Shown: positions 50,614 to 60,152 of the stretch, one piece after another
Position numbering within the stretch: the first letter of the stretch is position 1
Layout of the letters: every line of letters starts with the position of its first letter
From: JANPPS01 sp965246925
GTDB lineage: Bacteria > Pseudomonadota > Alphaproteobacteria > Acetobacterales > Acetobacteraceae
Reading direction: 5' to 3'
Length of the DNA stretch: 64,000 nt
Assembly: GCA_965246925.1 (NCBI GenBank)
Contig: OZ251994.1
Coordinates: forward strand, 3,100,001-3,164,000
Made by a program: the position numbers and the translations under genes
Notes under the pieces: model-generated
Seen by the model: the letters and a program-made list of their open reading frames with translations, nothing else
The model's database searches: none
Told to the model about the DNA's origin: nothing

Positions 50614-52376
50614 TGTGCGGCATCGCCGGGCTGATCATGGCGCCGGGCGCGCCCCCGCCCGGCGCGGCCGTGCTGGACGCCCTGGCCGCTGCGCTGGCGC
50701 ATCGCGGGCCCGACGGCGGCGGCCACTCCGTCGTCGGGCGCACCGCGCTGGTGCACACGCGGCTCGCCATCATCGACCTGGCCGGCGGCGACCAGCCCCT
50801 GTTCGCCGGTGCCGCGACCCTCGTGGCCAACGGCGAGGTCTATAATTACCGCGAACTGCAATCCGAGCTGATTTCGGCCGGCGCCGGCTTTTCGACCGGC
50901 AGCGATTGCGAGCCGCCATTGCACCTTTGGCTACGGGACGGCGCCGCTTACGCCGGGCACCTGCGCGGCATGTATGCCATCGCCATTCACGACCGCACTG
51001 CCCGCAGCGTCACGCTGACCCGGGACCCGTTCGGCATCAAGCCGCTCTATACCGCGGTGGTCGAGGGCGGGCTGGCGTTCGCGTCGGAACCTCAGGCGCT
51101 GCTGGCGTCCGGCCTCGTGTCGCGCGCCGTGCGCATACAAGCGCGGGAAGAGCTGCTGCAGATGCAGTTTACGACCGGCCCCGATACCATCTTTCAAGGT
51201 ATTCAGCGCGTCTTGCCGGGTGAGACGCTGCGGGTGGCGGACGGCCACATCCTAGCCCGGACGCGCGAGGCCGCGCTGCCCGAGGGCGGGCCGGAGCCCA
51301 TCACTGAGGCCGCTGCGCTAGTCCGGCTCGACCAAGCGCTCGAGCGGTCGGTCGATCTGCATCAAAGGAGCGATGTGCCTTATGGCATGTTCCTGTCGGG
51401 CGGGATCGACAGTGCGGCGGTGCTGGCGATGATGGCGCGGTTGAATACCCGCCCGGTGCTGGCGTTCACCGCCGGGTTCGACGCGGCAGGGGCGGCCGAC
51501 GAGCGGGAGCGCGCGGCAGACCTGGCCCGGGCCGTCGGCGCCCGGCACGAAACGGTAGCGATCACCGAGGCCATGGTCTGGCAGCATCTGCCAGAAATCG
51601 TTGCTTGCATGGATGACCCGGCCGCCGATTACGCCATCATTCCCACCTGGTTCCTGGCCCGGCGCGCCCGGCAGGACGTGAAAGTCGTGCTGTCCGGTGA
51701 GGGCGGGGATGAGATTTTCGCCGGCTACGGCCGCTACCGCAGCGCGATGCGGCCGTGGTGGCAAGGCGGGCGCGGCATGCGCGTGCGTGGCACGTTCGAT
51801 CGCCTCGATGTGTTGCGCGCGCGTCCGCTCGGCTGGCGGGACGGGCTGATGGCGGCCGAGGGTCAGTCGGCGTTCCCCGGCCGCACCCGCCTGGCTGTGG
51901 CACAGGCGACGGATGTTGCTGACTGGCTGCCGCATGATCTCCTACTAAAACTCGACCGCTGCCTGATGGCGCACGGCGTGGAAGGGCGGACTCCCTTCTT
52001 GGACCGCGAAGTGGCCGCGGCCGGATTTCGCCTGCCGGACGGGTTGAAGGTGCGGGACGGACGCGGCAAGTGGCTGCTGCGGCAATGGCTATCGCAGCAT
52101 CTGCCGGCCGCTCGTCCGTTTGCGCCGAAGCAGGGCTTCACGGTCCCGGTTGGCCCGTGGATCGCGTCGCAATCGGCTCGGCTCGGCCCCCTTGTTGCGC
52201 GGCAGGCGGGCGTGGCCGAGATCGCTGGGCCTGACCGGGTGGAGGCGTTGTTTCACGCGGCCAGCGGCCGGCGCGAGGGGTTTGCTGCCTGGACACTGCT
52301 GTTCTACGCCCTATGGCATCGCACACACATCCTAGGACTCGCTCCAACGGGCGATGTATTCGAGACGTTGAGCTAA
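50613..52376 (+). CDS. asnB: Asparagine synthetase (glutamine-hydrolysing)
   Basis: 587 residues. N-terminal Ntn glutaminase domain with nucleophile Cys2 (MCGIAGLIMA), RGPDGGGH, TRLAIIDL and NGEVYNY; C-terminal synthetase domain with PP-loop SGGIDSAAV (about 260) and SGEGGDEIFAGYGRYR. Makes asparagine from aspartate, ATP and glutamine. The ATG overlaps the glycosyltransferase stop. AsnB-like proteins next to glycosyltransferases sometimes modify cell-surface sugars rather than make free asparagine; the catalytic set here is complete. Confidence 0.92.
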   Translation: MCGIAGLIMAPGAPPPGAAVLDALAAALAHRGPDGGGHSVVGRTALVHTRLAIIDLAGGDQPLFAGAATLVANGEVYNYRELQSELISAGAGFSTGSDCEPPLHLWLRDGAAYAGHLRGMYAIAIHDRTARSVTLTRDPFGIKPLYTAVVEGGLAFASEPQALLASGLVSRAVRIQAREELLQMQFTTGPDTIFQGIQRVLPGETLRVADGHILARTREAALPEGGPEPITEAAALVRLDQALERSVDLHQRSDVPYGMFLSGGIDSAAVLAMMARLNTRPVLAFTAGFDAAGAADERERAADLARAVGARHETVAITEAMVWQHLPEIVACMDDPAADYAIIPTWFLARRARQDVKVVLSGEGGDEIFAGYGRYRSAMRPWWQGGRGMRVRGTFDRLDVLRARPLGWRDGLMAAEGQSAFPGRTRLAVAQATDVADWLPHDLLLKLDRCLMAHGVEGRTPFLDREVAAAGFRLPDGLKVRDGRGKWLLRQWLSQHLPAARPFAPKQGFTVPVGPWIASQSARLGPLVARQAGVAEIAGPDRVEALFHAASGRREGFAAWTLLFYALWHRTHILGLAPTGDVFETLS

Positions 52377-52390
52377 GTGATGGAGGCGGT

Positions 52391-53710
52391 ATGACCCACT
52401 ATGACCTCATCATTCGCGGCGGCCGGTGCGCCTTACCTTGGGGTGAAGTGGAAGCTGACATCGGTGTCCGTAGCGGATTGATTGCGGCCATTGGCCTGAC
52501 TGCTGCTGCGGCAGCAACCGAAACTATAGACGCAAAGGGCCTGCATGTCTTGCCGGGGTTGATCGACCCGCACGTCCATTTCCGTGACCCCGGCGATCCG
52601 ACCATCGAGAGCATACCTTCGGGAACCCGGGGGGCGGTGCTGGGGGGGCTCACATCCGTGTTCGACATGCCGAACACGTCGCCGTCCGTTACGAGCGCCG
52701 GGCAGGTAGCGTGGAAGCAGGAATATATCGAACGATCGGCCTGGTGCGACATGGGTTTCTACGTCGGCGCCACTAAATCGAACGCTGTAGAGCTTGCGAG
52801 TCTTGAGCTTGAGCGAGGGGTGTGCGGCGTGAAGGTTTTCGCCGGCAGTTCCACTGGCGATTTACTGGTGGAAGACGACGCTTCGCTTGAAGCCGTTATG
52901 CGGCACGGGCGGCGGCGTGTAAGCTACCATAGCGAGGACGAATACCGGCTTCAGGCCCGGCGCGATCTATTCGAGTCGGGCGACCCGTATGCATCCCACA
53001 TGCAATGGCGCGATCCGGAATGCGCGGCGCTCGGCACGCGGCGGATCGTCGCTCTAGCGGAGCGGACCGGCAGGCCCGCTCACATTCTGCACGTCTCGAC
53101 TGAAGAAGAGCTGATTTTCCTCCGACAGCACCGGTCGATCGCGACGGTGGAGTTGCTGCTGAACCACCTGACCCAGGCCGCGCCCGAGGCGTATGAGCGG
53201 CTGGGCGGCTACGCGGTGATGAATCCGCCCATCCGCGACCAGCGTCATATGGATGCGGCATGGGCGGCCGTGGCAGACGGCACGGCGGATACGATCGGAT
53301 CCGATCACGCACCGCATTCGCGGGCGAGTAAGGAGAGGCCTTGGCCTGAAGTGGCGGCGGGTCTCACGGGCGTGCAGACGTTGGTGCCGCTTATGCTCGA
53401 TCACGTCGCGGCTGGCCGGCTTTCGCTCGCTCGGCTTGTTGATCTGATGTCTGCGGGCCCGGCTCGGACCTATGGTGCCGTTGGCAAGGGCCGCATTGCG
53501 GCGGGGTACGATGCGGACTTCACTCTGGTCGATTTGAGGAAACGGCGCACGATCGACGAAAGCTGGCTGGCGTCTCCGTGCGGTTGGAGTCCGTTCACCG
53601 GCACTGCTGTCACGGGCTGGCCGGTTGTCGCCATCGTGCGCGGGCGGGTCGTCATGCGGGAGGACGAGGTGCTCGGCCTACCATCCGGGCGCCTCGTCCA
53701 GTTCCGCTAG
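52391..53710 (+). CDS. pyrC: Dihydroorotase (type I amidohydrolase)
   Basis: 439 residues from ATG 52391, after GGAGG. Metal site HVHFRDPG, the probable carbamylated Lys in GVKVFAG, His in SYHSEDE and HILHVST, and the catalytic Asp in GSDHAPH. Closes carbamoyl-aspartate to dihydroorotate in pyrimidine synthesis. Family includes allantoinase and hydantoinase, but the motif NTSPSVTS and GSDHAPH context fit dihydroorotase. Its stop codon is directly adjacent to the stop of the convergent gene at 53711. In many relatives pyrC lies near ygfZ, so the T6SS island may have been inserted between them. Confidence 0.88.
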   Translation: MTHYDLIIRGGRCALPWGEVEADIGVRSGLIAAIGLTAAAAATETIDAKGLHVLPGLIDPHVHFRDPGDPTIESIPSGTRGAVLGGLTSVFDMPNTSPSVTSAGQVAWKQEYIERSAWCDMGFYVGATKSNAVELASLELERGVCGVKVFAGSSTGDLLVEDDASLEAVMRHGRRRVSYHSEDEYRLQARRDLFESGDPYASHMQWRDPECAALGTRRIVALAERTGRPAHILHVSTEEELIFLRQHRSIATVELLLNHLTQAAPEAYERLGGYAVMNPPIRDQRHMDAAWAAVADGTADTIGSDHAPHSRASKERPWPEVAAGLTGVQTLVPLMLDHVAAGRLSLARLVDLMSAGPARTYGAVGKGRIAAGYDADFTLVDLRKRRTIDESWLASPCGWSPFTGTAVTGWPVVAIVRGRVVMREDEVLGLPSGRLVQFR

Positions 53711-54166
53711 TTACTTGAGGGTTAGCTTTATTCCATCTGCCGAGCCCTGAAGGCGCGCACCGCGGGTCACCTGGTCCACCCGAATTTCGACTCCATTGGA
53801 GTTGCGAAGGATTTGGCCGCCGATCCCGCTGCCGACCGTGGCCTCGCCCGTGCTGGCGACGTAGGTGCCGCTGAAATCTTGCGCCCGCTTCAGATTATAA
53901 ACCCGGCCGTGGCCAGTCACCTTCGAATAGCCGACGTCTGCCACGGTTACGCCGTTCACGCTGAAGGGGTAGCGCCGCCCGCCAAAGCGCAGGACTCCAT
54001 CTCCCCATGTGTAGCCAACCCCAACCGCCGCCCCCTTAGCGACCAGGTCGATCGTGCCGCTGGCCGGACCACTCCGCCCCGGATCGCCGCCCGCCGCCAT
54101 GGCTGGCGCGCTTGCGATGGCCAGGGTGAAAAGGGTGGTAAAAGCAAGGCGTCGTGACAACTGCAT
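53711..54166 (-). CDS. Secreted conserved-looking hypothetical protein
   Basis: 151 residues from ATG 54166, with GGAG upstream. Signal peptide MQLSRRLAFTTLFTLAIASA with cleavage likely after AMA. The mature part is beta-rich with glycine-aromatic repeats (GVGYTWGDGVLRFGGRRYPF, VGSGIGGQILRNSNGVEIRV). Periplasmic. I know similar hypothetical proteins but no name or function. No cysteines or catalytic motif visible. Convergent with pyrC. Confidence 0.65.
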   Translation of the reverse strand: MQLSRRLAFTTLFTLAIASAPAMAAGGDPGRSGPASGTIDLVAKGAAVGVGYTWGDGVLRFGGRRYPFSVNGVTVADVGYSKVTGHGRVYNLKRAQDFSGTYVASTGEATVGSGIGGQILRNSNGVEIRVDQVTRGARLQGSADGIKLTLK

Positions 54167-54238
54167 CGGACAACTCCATTCGTGATGAGGATGCAGCATC
54201 AACGGGCGGAACCATCACGCGTTCCCAATTTTGTGCGG

Positions 54239-54619
54239 TCAGGTGCCAAATAGCGATTTGGGCCACCGTGCTTGGCGATAATGCTCCTGTGCTTGAGTGG
54301 GTGGCGGCGTATCACCCACACTTCGGCTCAGTGGTGGAAGCTGCGCAGGATTGATCCAGCAGTCCACAGTGCCAAGGCTTCGTGTGCAGAACGGGCCAGG
54401 ATCGAACGGCGCGTCTTCCGGCGCGCAATAGGTCTGACGCCGGTCGAGCCGGACAATCGAACAGTCCCGTCCTGTGATGGCCGAAACGCCGATATCCACC
54501 ACGCCCCGCCCGAACACCACGACGCTTGCCGCTTCCGCGCCGGCAAAGGCGCCAACGCCCTGCAGCGGGGCGCACGCGGCGGCAGTGAACAGCAACAGTA
54601 GCAGGAGCAGAAGGCGCAT
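54239..54619 (-). CDS. Small lipoprotein
   Basis: 126 residues. N-terminal MRLLLLLLLLFTAAACAPLQ with lipobox AAAC, lipidated Cys near residue 16, so anchored in the inner or outer membrane. The mature part has three further Cys residues in a CSIV...YCAPED...FCTRSLGTVDC pattern, able to form disulfides. No known domain recognised. Divergent from the TPR-bamB-der operon. Confidence 0.6.
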   Translation of the reverse strand: MRLLLLLLLLFTAAACAPLQGVGAFAGAEAASVVVFGRGVVDIGVSAITGRDCSIVRLDRRQTYCAPEDAPFDPGPFCTRSLGTVDCWINPAQLPPLSRSVGDTPPPTQAQEHYRQARWPKSLFGT

Positions 54620-54667
54620 AGGTGAATTTGACCACAGAAAGGTTAAAGCTTGATGAAGGGTGGGCGT

Positions 54668-54696
54668 TTGCTTGGCTGGGTCGCCATCGCTATGGT
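54668..54696 (+). promoter_or_regulatory. Candidate promoter for the TPR-bamB-der operon
   Basis: TTGCTT (54668-54673), 17-base spacer, TATGGT (54691-54696). Spacing is ideal, the boxes are moderate. It lies 24 bases before the GTG start of the TPR gene and away from the lipoprotein gene on the other strand. Confidence 0.35.
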
Positions 54697-54720
54697 CCGG
54701 CCGATTGAAGCGAGGTTGGC

Positions 54721-55395
54721 GTGGCCGATATTTTCGACGAGGTAAACGAGGATCTACGGGCCGAGCGGGCGCGCCGCTTCGCTGCGCGGTATGGGTCGGC
54801 CGGAGTGGCGGTGATCGTGCTTGCCGTGGCAGCCGCTGGAAGCTGGCAGTTCTGGCACGCCCGCCAGCTTCGAGCGTCGGAGGTGACCGCGTCCGAGTTC
54901 ATCGGCGCGTCCCAGGCCACCGCCGCGCCCCGGGCTGGCGTGGCGGTGGCCGACCCGGCCGCACTGGCGACTTTCGACAAGCTTGCGACCAGTGCGCCTT
55001 CCGGCTACCGGACGTTGTCCCGGTTGCGCGCCGCCTCTGCCCGGGCGGCCAACGCCGACTTGCCCGGCGCACTCGCCCTTTGGGACCAAGTTGCGTCCGA
55101 CCCCGCTGCAGACTCCGTCCTACGTGACCTTGCGACATTGCTTTGGGTGCAGCATCAATTGGACCAAGCCCCGCCCGAGACCGTCGAGGCACGGTTGCAG
55201 CCGCTCCTGGCACCTGACGGCCCGTATCGTTCCTTGGCGCTCGAGGCCCGGGCCCTGCTGCTTATCAGGACCGGAGCGGAAAGCGCCGCAAGGGAAGTTT
55301 TGCAAGGTCTGGTCAGTGACAGCTCGGCGCTCGAAGGGGTTAAAGGCCGCGCCAACGGCTTGCTGGCCCGACTGGGCGAGGGTCCGGTCAATTGA
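54721..55395 (+). CDS. YfgM-like TPR membrane protein
   Basis: 224 residues from GTG 54721. One N-terminal membrane helix (VAVIVLAVAAAGSWQFW) with the cytoplasmic leader ADIFDEVNEDLRAERARRFA, then helical TPR-like repeats in the periplasm. YfgM-type proteins bind the SecYEG translocon and periplasmic chaperones. Gene order with bamB and der is conserved in proteobacteria, which supports the call. Its stop overlaps the bamB TTG start. Confidence 0.82.
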   Translation: MADIFDEVNEDLRAERARRFAARYGSAGVAVIVLAVAAAGSWQFWHARQLRASEVTASEFIGASQATAAPRAGVAVADPAALATFDKLATSAPSGYRTLSRLRAASARAANADLPGALALWDQVASDPAADSVLRDLATLLWVQHQLDQAPPETVEARLQPLLAPDGPYRSLALEARALLLIRTGAESAAREVLQGLVSDSSALEGVKGRANGLLARLGEGPVN

Positions 55396-56720
55396 CGGGT
55401 CGTGGAAAGCTTACCCGCCGGGGTGCCGTTTTCCTTCCGCTGGCGCTCGCCAGTTGCAGCACGATCGACAGCCTGTTTGAAAGTGACAAGAAGCCGCTCA
55501 CGGGCTCGCGTGAGCCGATCGGGGCCGTCCGCCGCGGCCTTACCATCGACCCGTCCGACCGCCGGACGGTGAGCATACCGGCGCCGGTCACGCTTGCAAA
55601 TTGGCCCCAAGCCGGCGGATCGCCGGCGCATGTTGGCGGCAATATTGCCGTGAGCGGGTTCAACCCGGCCTGGCGGGCCGGGCTGGGTGAGGGTGGGGGC
55701 TACCGCCGCAAGATCACCGCCAGCCCCGTTGTTGCCGCCGGCCGCGTGTACTGCATGGACTCGGACGCTGTCGTCACCGCTTTCGAGCTCGAAGCCGGCA
55801 AGCGCGTCTGGCGCCGCGAGACCCAGGAGGATGAAGACCGCAGCACCAACGTGGGCGGCGGCCTTGCCGTGGTGGACGGCACCGTGTTCGTGACGACCGG
55901 GCGCGCCGACGTGCTGGCTTTGGATGCTGCCAACGGTCAGGTGCGGTGGCGGAAGCCTTTGGGCGGCCCGGCCCGCTCCGCCCCAACCGTATCGGGCGGC
56001 CGCGTCTTTGCCACCACAATCGATGGGCGGCTCGTCGCCCTCTCGGCCAGCACGGGCGAGCGGGAGTGGCAGTACCAGGCGTCCAGTACGGCCACGACAT
56101 TGCTGTCTCAAAGCGCCCCCGCGGTTGCAGACGGCTTCGTGGTAGCCGGCTTCGGCTCCGGCGAGCTAGTCGCGGTGAGGGAGGCTACCGGAGCCCTGGC
56201 CTGGACCGACAGCCTTGCCTCGTCGCGCGGCCGAACAAGCCTTGTGGACTTGTCTGCAATCCGCGCGTTGCCGGTGATTGAGGGCGGCAGATTATATGCC
56301 ATCGGTGTCGGCGGCCTGCTGGTCAACTTGGATTTGCGGACCGGGCGGCGCCTGTGGGAGCGTGAGGTGGGCGGGACCGAGACTCCGTGGCTGGCCGGCG
56401 AATGGCTTTTTGTCGTGACCAGCGACCAAACTCTAGCCGCCATCAGACGGGATGACGGCAAGGTGAGATGGGCCACTGACCTCCCAAGGTACGACAATGA
56501 GGAAAAAAAGCGTGACCTTTTGTTCTGGGCGGGCCCGGTCTTAGCCGGTAGCAAGCTGATCGTCGCTGGCAGCAATGAGCAAGCGCTGTCCGTGGACCCC
56601 GCCACAGGGCAAGTCATCGGACGGCAGACATTGCAGGACGCCGCCGCAGTGGCGCCCGTAGCCGCCGGTGGCATGCTGTTTATTGTGACGGACGATTCCT
56701 CGATCCAGGCCTTTCGTTGA
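55392..56720 (+). CDS. bamB: Outer-membrane assembly lipoprotein BamB-like PQQ propeller
   Basis: 442 residues from TTG 55392 (TTGA overlap). Lipobox LASC near residue 21 gives a lipoprotein. The mature part is an eight-bladed beta-propeller of PQQ-like repeats, for example YCMDSDAVVTAFELEAGKRVW, DVLALDAANGQVRWRKPLGG and LVNLDLRTGRRLWEREVGG. BamB supports the Bam complex in outer-membrane protein insertion. Identified by fold and by position between the TPR gene and der. Its stop overlaps the der TTG start. Confidence 0.88.
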   Translation: MTGRGKLTRRGAVFLPLALASCSTIDSLFESDKKPLTGSREPIGAVRRGLTIDPSDRRTVSIPAPVTLANWPQAGGSPAHVGGNIAVSGFNPAWRAGLGEGGGYRRKITASPVVAAGRVYCMDSDAVVTAFELEAGKRVWRRETQEDEDRSTNVGGGLAVVDGTVFVTTGRADVLALDAANGQVRWRKPLGGPARSAPTVSGGRVFATTIDGRLVALSASTGEREWQYQASSTATTLLSQSAPAVADGFVVAGFGSGELVAVREATGALAWTDSLASSRGRTSLVDLSAIRALPVIEGGRLYAIGVGGLLVNLDLRTGRRLWEREVGGTETPWLAGEWLFVVTSDQTLAAIRRDDGKVRWATDLPRYDNEEKKRDLLFWAGPVLAGSKLIVAGSNEQALSVDPATGQVIGRQTLQDAAAVAPVAAGGMLFIVTDDSSIQAFR

Positions 56721-58066
56721 CCGATCTGGCGGGTCTTCCGGTCGTGGTGATCGCCGGGCGGCCGAACGTTGGTAAAAGCACGCTGTTCAACAAGCTGGCC
56801 GGGCGCCGGTCCGCCATCGTGTCCGACACGCCCGGCGTCACGCGGGACCGTAAGGAGGCTGAGGCGCTGTTGCGCGGCAAGCGGGTGCGTCTGATCGATA
56901 CTGCTGGGCTCGAAGAGTCGGCGCCGGAAACGCTCTATGGCAGGATGCGCGCCTCCTCCGAAGCGGCTGTGGCGATCGCTGATCTGGTCGTGTTCGTGGT
57001 GGACGCGCGGACGGGCATCACGCCGGGCGACCAGCACTTTGCCGCCTGGCTCCGGAAGCAGAACCGCCCGGTGTTGCTGGTGGCGAACAAGGCGGAAGGG
57101 CGCAGCGGTGAGAGTTCCGCCCTCGAAGCTTATGCGCTCGGCCTTGGTGAACCGCTGGCGATGTCTGCCGAGCATGGGGTGGGCTTGTCGGATTTGATGA
57201 GCGAGATCGCGGACCGGCTGCCCGATCAGACAGGAATGGACCCGTCCGACCTGAACCGCCCGCTGCATCTGGCGATCATTGGCCGTCCGAATGCCGGCAA
57301 AAGCACGTTGTTGAACCGGCTGCTCGGCGAGGACCGGATGCTCACGGGGCCCGAGCCCGGCCTCACGCGGGACGCGGTCGCGGTGCAGCTGCGGGACGCG
57401 GTCGGCCCGATCGAGATCGTGGATACTGCCGGGCTGCGCCGGAAGGCGCGTATCGAGGAGGATCTCGAGAAAATGTCGGTCAGCGCCAGTATCGAAGCGC
57501 TGAAGATGGCGGAGGTCGTGATCCTCTGTATCGACGCCCTGGAAGGGCTGCACGAGCAAGATCTGCAGCTTGGCCGGCTGATCGAGCGGGAGGGGCGGGG
57601 CTGTATCTTGGTGATCAATAAGTGGGACGCTGTGGCGGACCGGACGGCGACGCGCAAGGCCGTAAGCGACCGGCTGGAGACCAGCATGGCTCAAATGAAG
57701 GGTATTCCGGTCCTGACAATCTCTGCCATCACGGGTGCGGGCGTGGAAAAGCTTCTGCCGACGGTGCGGGCAGTCTATGAAACCTGGAACAAACGGGTGG
57801 CGACGGGCGCGCTGAACCGCTGGTTCGAGGGCGTGCTGGAAACGCACCAGCCCCCGCTGGTCAACGGCCGCCGGCTCAAGCTCCGCTACATCACCCAAGC
57901 CAAGGCCCGCCCGCCCACCTTCATCGCCTTCGGCACGCGGGCCGAGCAGATGCCGGAAGATTACCAGCGCTATATGGTAAACAGCCTTCGCAAGGAATTC
58001 GAACTGCCCGGCGTCCCCATCCGCCTGCAGCTGCGGGGCACGAAAAACCCCTACGCGGACGAGTAA
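56717..58066 (+). CDS. der: Ribosome assembly GTPase Der (EngA)
   Basis: 449 residues from TTG 56717, overlapping bamB by TTGA. Two tandem GTPase domains: first GRPNVGKSTLFNKL with DTAGLEE and NKAE (instead of NKxD), second GRPNAGKSTLLNRL with DTAGLRRKAR and NKWD; then the KH-like C-terminal domain (RLKLRYITQAKARPPTFIAF). Essential for 50S subunit maturation. Complete. Confidence 0.96.
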   Translation: MTDLAGLPVVVIAGRPNVGKSTLFNKLAGRRSAIVSDTPGVTRDRKEAEALLRGKRVRLIDTAGLEESAPETLYGRMRASSEAAVAIADLVVFVVDARTGITPGDQHFAAWLRKQNRPVLLVANKAEGRSGESSALEAYALGLGEPLAMSAEHGVGLSDLMSEIADRLPDQTGMDPSDLNRPLHLAIIGRPNAGKSTLLNRLLGEDRMLTGPEPGLTRDAVAVQLRDAVGPIEIVDTAGLRRKARIEEDLEKMSVSASIEALKMAEVVILCIDALEGLHEQDLQLGRLIEREGRGCILVINKWDAVADRTATRKAVSDRLETSMAQMKGIPVLTISAITGAGVEKLLPTVRAVYETWNKRVATGALNRWFEGVLETHQPPLVNGRRLKLRYITQAKARPPTFIAFGTRAEQMPEDYQRYMVNSLRKEFELPGVPIRLQLRGTKNPYADE

Positions 58067-58123
58067 GGTTGCGGCGATCCGGCCCAGGCGGCATAGGACA
58101 CGCCCAAACAAGGAATCGACTGC

Positions 58124-60052
58124 ATGCCCGCCATCACGCTCCCCGACGGTTCCATCCGGCGTTTCCACGCGGCGGTGACCGGGACCGAGCTTGCGGCCAG
58201 CATCGGGCCGGGCCTCGCCAAGGCGGCGCTGGCCATGAAGGTCGACGGACAGATGGCCGATCTTGCCGGGACGATCGACCGGGATGCGGCCGTCACCTTC
58301 ATCACGCGGCGGGATCCGGAGGCGCTGGAGCTGATCCGCCACGACGCCGCGCACGTGCTGGCCGAGGCGGTGCAGGCGCTCTATCCCGGCACGCAGGTGA
58401 CGATCGGACCCCCGATCGAGAACGGGTTCTACTACGATTTCGCCCGCAACGAGCCTTTCACGCCCGACGATTTTGCCGCCATCGAGGCCAAGATGCGCGA
58501 GATCATTGCCCGCAACGCCCCATTCAAGCGCGAAATCCGCGACCGGACCGAGGCGATCCAGTTCTTTGAGGCCCGCGGCGAACGGTACAAGGCCGAGCTG
58601 ATCCGCGACCTGCCGGAGACGGAGACCATCACCTTCTATGCGCAGGGTGACTGGATCGACCTCTGCCGCGGCCCGCACATGCGCGGCACCGGTGACGTCG
58701 GCACGGCATTCAAGCTGACGAAAACGGCCGGCGCGTATTGGCGCGGCGACCACCGCAACGCCATGCTGAGCCGCATTTACGGAACGGCCTGGCGCGACCA
58801 GAAAGAGCTGGATGCCCATCTGCTTCAGCTGGCCGAGGCCGAGCGGCGGGACCACCGCAGGATCGGCAAGGATATGGACCTGTTCCATATTCAAGAAGAG
58901 GCGACGGGCAGCATATTTTGGCACCCCAAAGGCTGGAAGCTGTATCGGACGGCAGAAGCCTACATGCGGCGTAGATTAGACCAGAATGGTTACCAAGAAG
59001 TTAAGACACCGCAATTAGTGGACCGAAAGCTCTGGGAAGCCTCCGGCCACTGGGAAAACTACAAGCAAAACATGTTCATCGCCCGCGTCGAGGACGAGGA
59101 CACGACGCTCGCGCTCAAGCCCATGAACTGCCCCTGCCACGTCATGATCTTCCGCCACGGCCTCCGCAGCTACCGCGAATTGCCGCTGCGCATGGCGGAA
59201 TTCGGCTCCTGCCATCGTTACGAACCCTCGGGCGCGCTGCACGGCATCATGCGCGTGCGGGCGTTCACGCAGGACGACGCGCATATTTTTTGCACTGAAT
59301 CACAAATCGCCGACGAGACCGTACGCTTCGTCGCCCTGCTCCGCTCCGTCTATCAGGATTTCGGCTTCGACGGCTTTCGCGTGAAGTTCAGCGATCGCCC
59401 GGACGTCAGGGACGGCACGGATGCGACCTGGGACCGGGCGGAGGGTGCATTGAAAGACGCCTGCGCCATCGCCGGCGTCACCTACGAACTCAGCCCCGGC
59501 GAGGGCGCGTTCTATGGCCCCAAGCTCGAGTTCGTGTTGCGCGACGCTATCGGGCGGGATTGGCAATGCGGCACCCTGCAGGTCGATTTTGTGCTGCCCG
59601 AGCGACTGGATGCCGAATATGTCGGCGAGGACGGCGCCAGGGCCCGCCCCGTCATGCTGCACCGCGCCATCCTGGGCAGCTTCGAGCGCTTCCTCGGCAT
59701 CCTCATCGAGCAGTATGCCGGCCGCTTCCCGCTCTGGCTCGCCCCGGTTCCCGTCGTGGTCGCAACGATCGTGTCCGACGCCGCCGAGTATGCCGAGGAG
59801 GTGACGACCCTGCTGCGCCGCCGCGGTATCGAGGCCGTGCTGGACACCAAGAACGAGAAGATCAACGCCAAGGTGCGCGAACACAGCCTGGCGCACGTGC
59901 CCATCCTGCTGGTGGTCGGCCGGCGGGAGGCGGAGCAGCGGACCGTAGCGCTTCGCCGTTTGGGCGGCGAGGCGCAGGAACTCCTGCCCCTGGAAGACGC
60001 GATCACCAGGCTGGTTGCGGAGGCGACCCCCCCGGATTTGCTGCGCGCCTAG
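58124..60052 (+). CDS. thrS: Threonyl-tRNA synthetase
   Basis: 642 residues. N-terminal TGS domain (PAITLPDGSIRRF), editing domain with HDAAHVLAEAVQ, class-II core with the zinc Cys in ALKPMNCPCHVMIF, EFGSCHRYEPSGALHGIMRV, FTQDDAHIF and the motif-3 GSFERFLGILIEQY, then the anticodon domain. Charges tRNA-Thr and edits Ser-tRNA-Thr. Followed by infC as in most bacteria. Short stretches (about 58911-59030 and 59280-59305) use AT-rich codons such as TTA and AGA unlike the rest. Confidence 0.97.
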   Translation: MPAITLPDGSIRRFHAAVTGTELAASIGPGLAKAALAMKVDGQMADLAGTIDRDAAVTFITRRDPEALELIRHDAAHVLAEAVQALYPGTQVTIGPPIENGFYYDFARNEPFTPDDFAAIEAKMREIIARNAPFKREIRDRTEAIQFFEARGERYKAELIRDLPETETITFYAQGDWIDLCRGPHMRGTGDVGTAFKLTKTAGAYWRGDHRNAMLSRIYGTAWRDQKELDAHLLQLAEAERRDHRRIGKDMDLFHIQEEATGSIFWHPKGWKLYRTAEAYMRRRLDQNGYQEVKTPQLVDRKLWEASGHWENYKQNMFIARVEDEDTTLALKPMNCPCHVMIFRHGLRSYRELPLRMAEFGSCHRYEPSGALHGIMRVRAFTQDDAHIFCTESQIADETVRFVALLRSVYQDFGFDGFRVKFSDRPDVRDGTDATWDRAEGALKDACAIAGVTYELSPGEGAFYGPKLEFVLRDAIGRDWQCGTLQVDFVLPERLDAEYVGEDGARARPVMLHRAILGSFERFLGILIEQYAGRFPLWLAPVPVVVATIVSDAAEYAEEVTTLLRRRGIEAVLDTKNEKINAKVREHSLAHVPILLVVGRREAEQRTVALRRLGGEAQELLPLEDAITRLVAEATPPDLLRA

Positions 60053-60112
60053 CGCGTTCCAAACGCAAGAGAGTGCTTGATATCGTGCTTCCATGAGCCC
60101 AATACTAAGCCT

Positions 60113-60131
60113 GGCCGCACCGTTCGCGGCC
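60113..60131 (+). promoter_or_regulatory. Hairpin in the thrS-infC gap
   Basis: GGCCGC-ACCGTTC-GCGGCC, perfect 6-base arms, 33 bases before the ATA start of infC. No T tract follows. It may be a processing site or part of an infC leader control. Confidence 0.35.
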
Positions 60132-60152
60132 TAGTTGCGTTGCCACATCGAT

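Noticed and set aside
56108..58924. Very long open frame (938 codons) on minus opposite bamB, der and thrS
   Set aside because: Its sequence is low-complexity, charged and matches no domain; it is the antisense shadow of GC-rich genes with clear motifs on plus.
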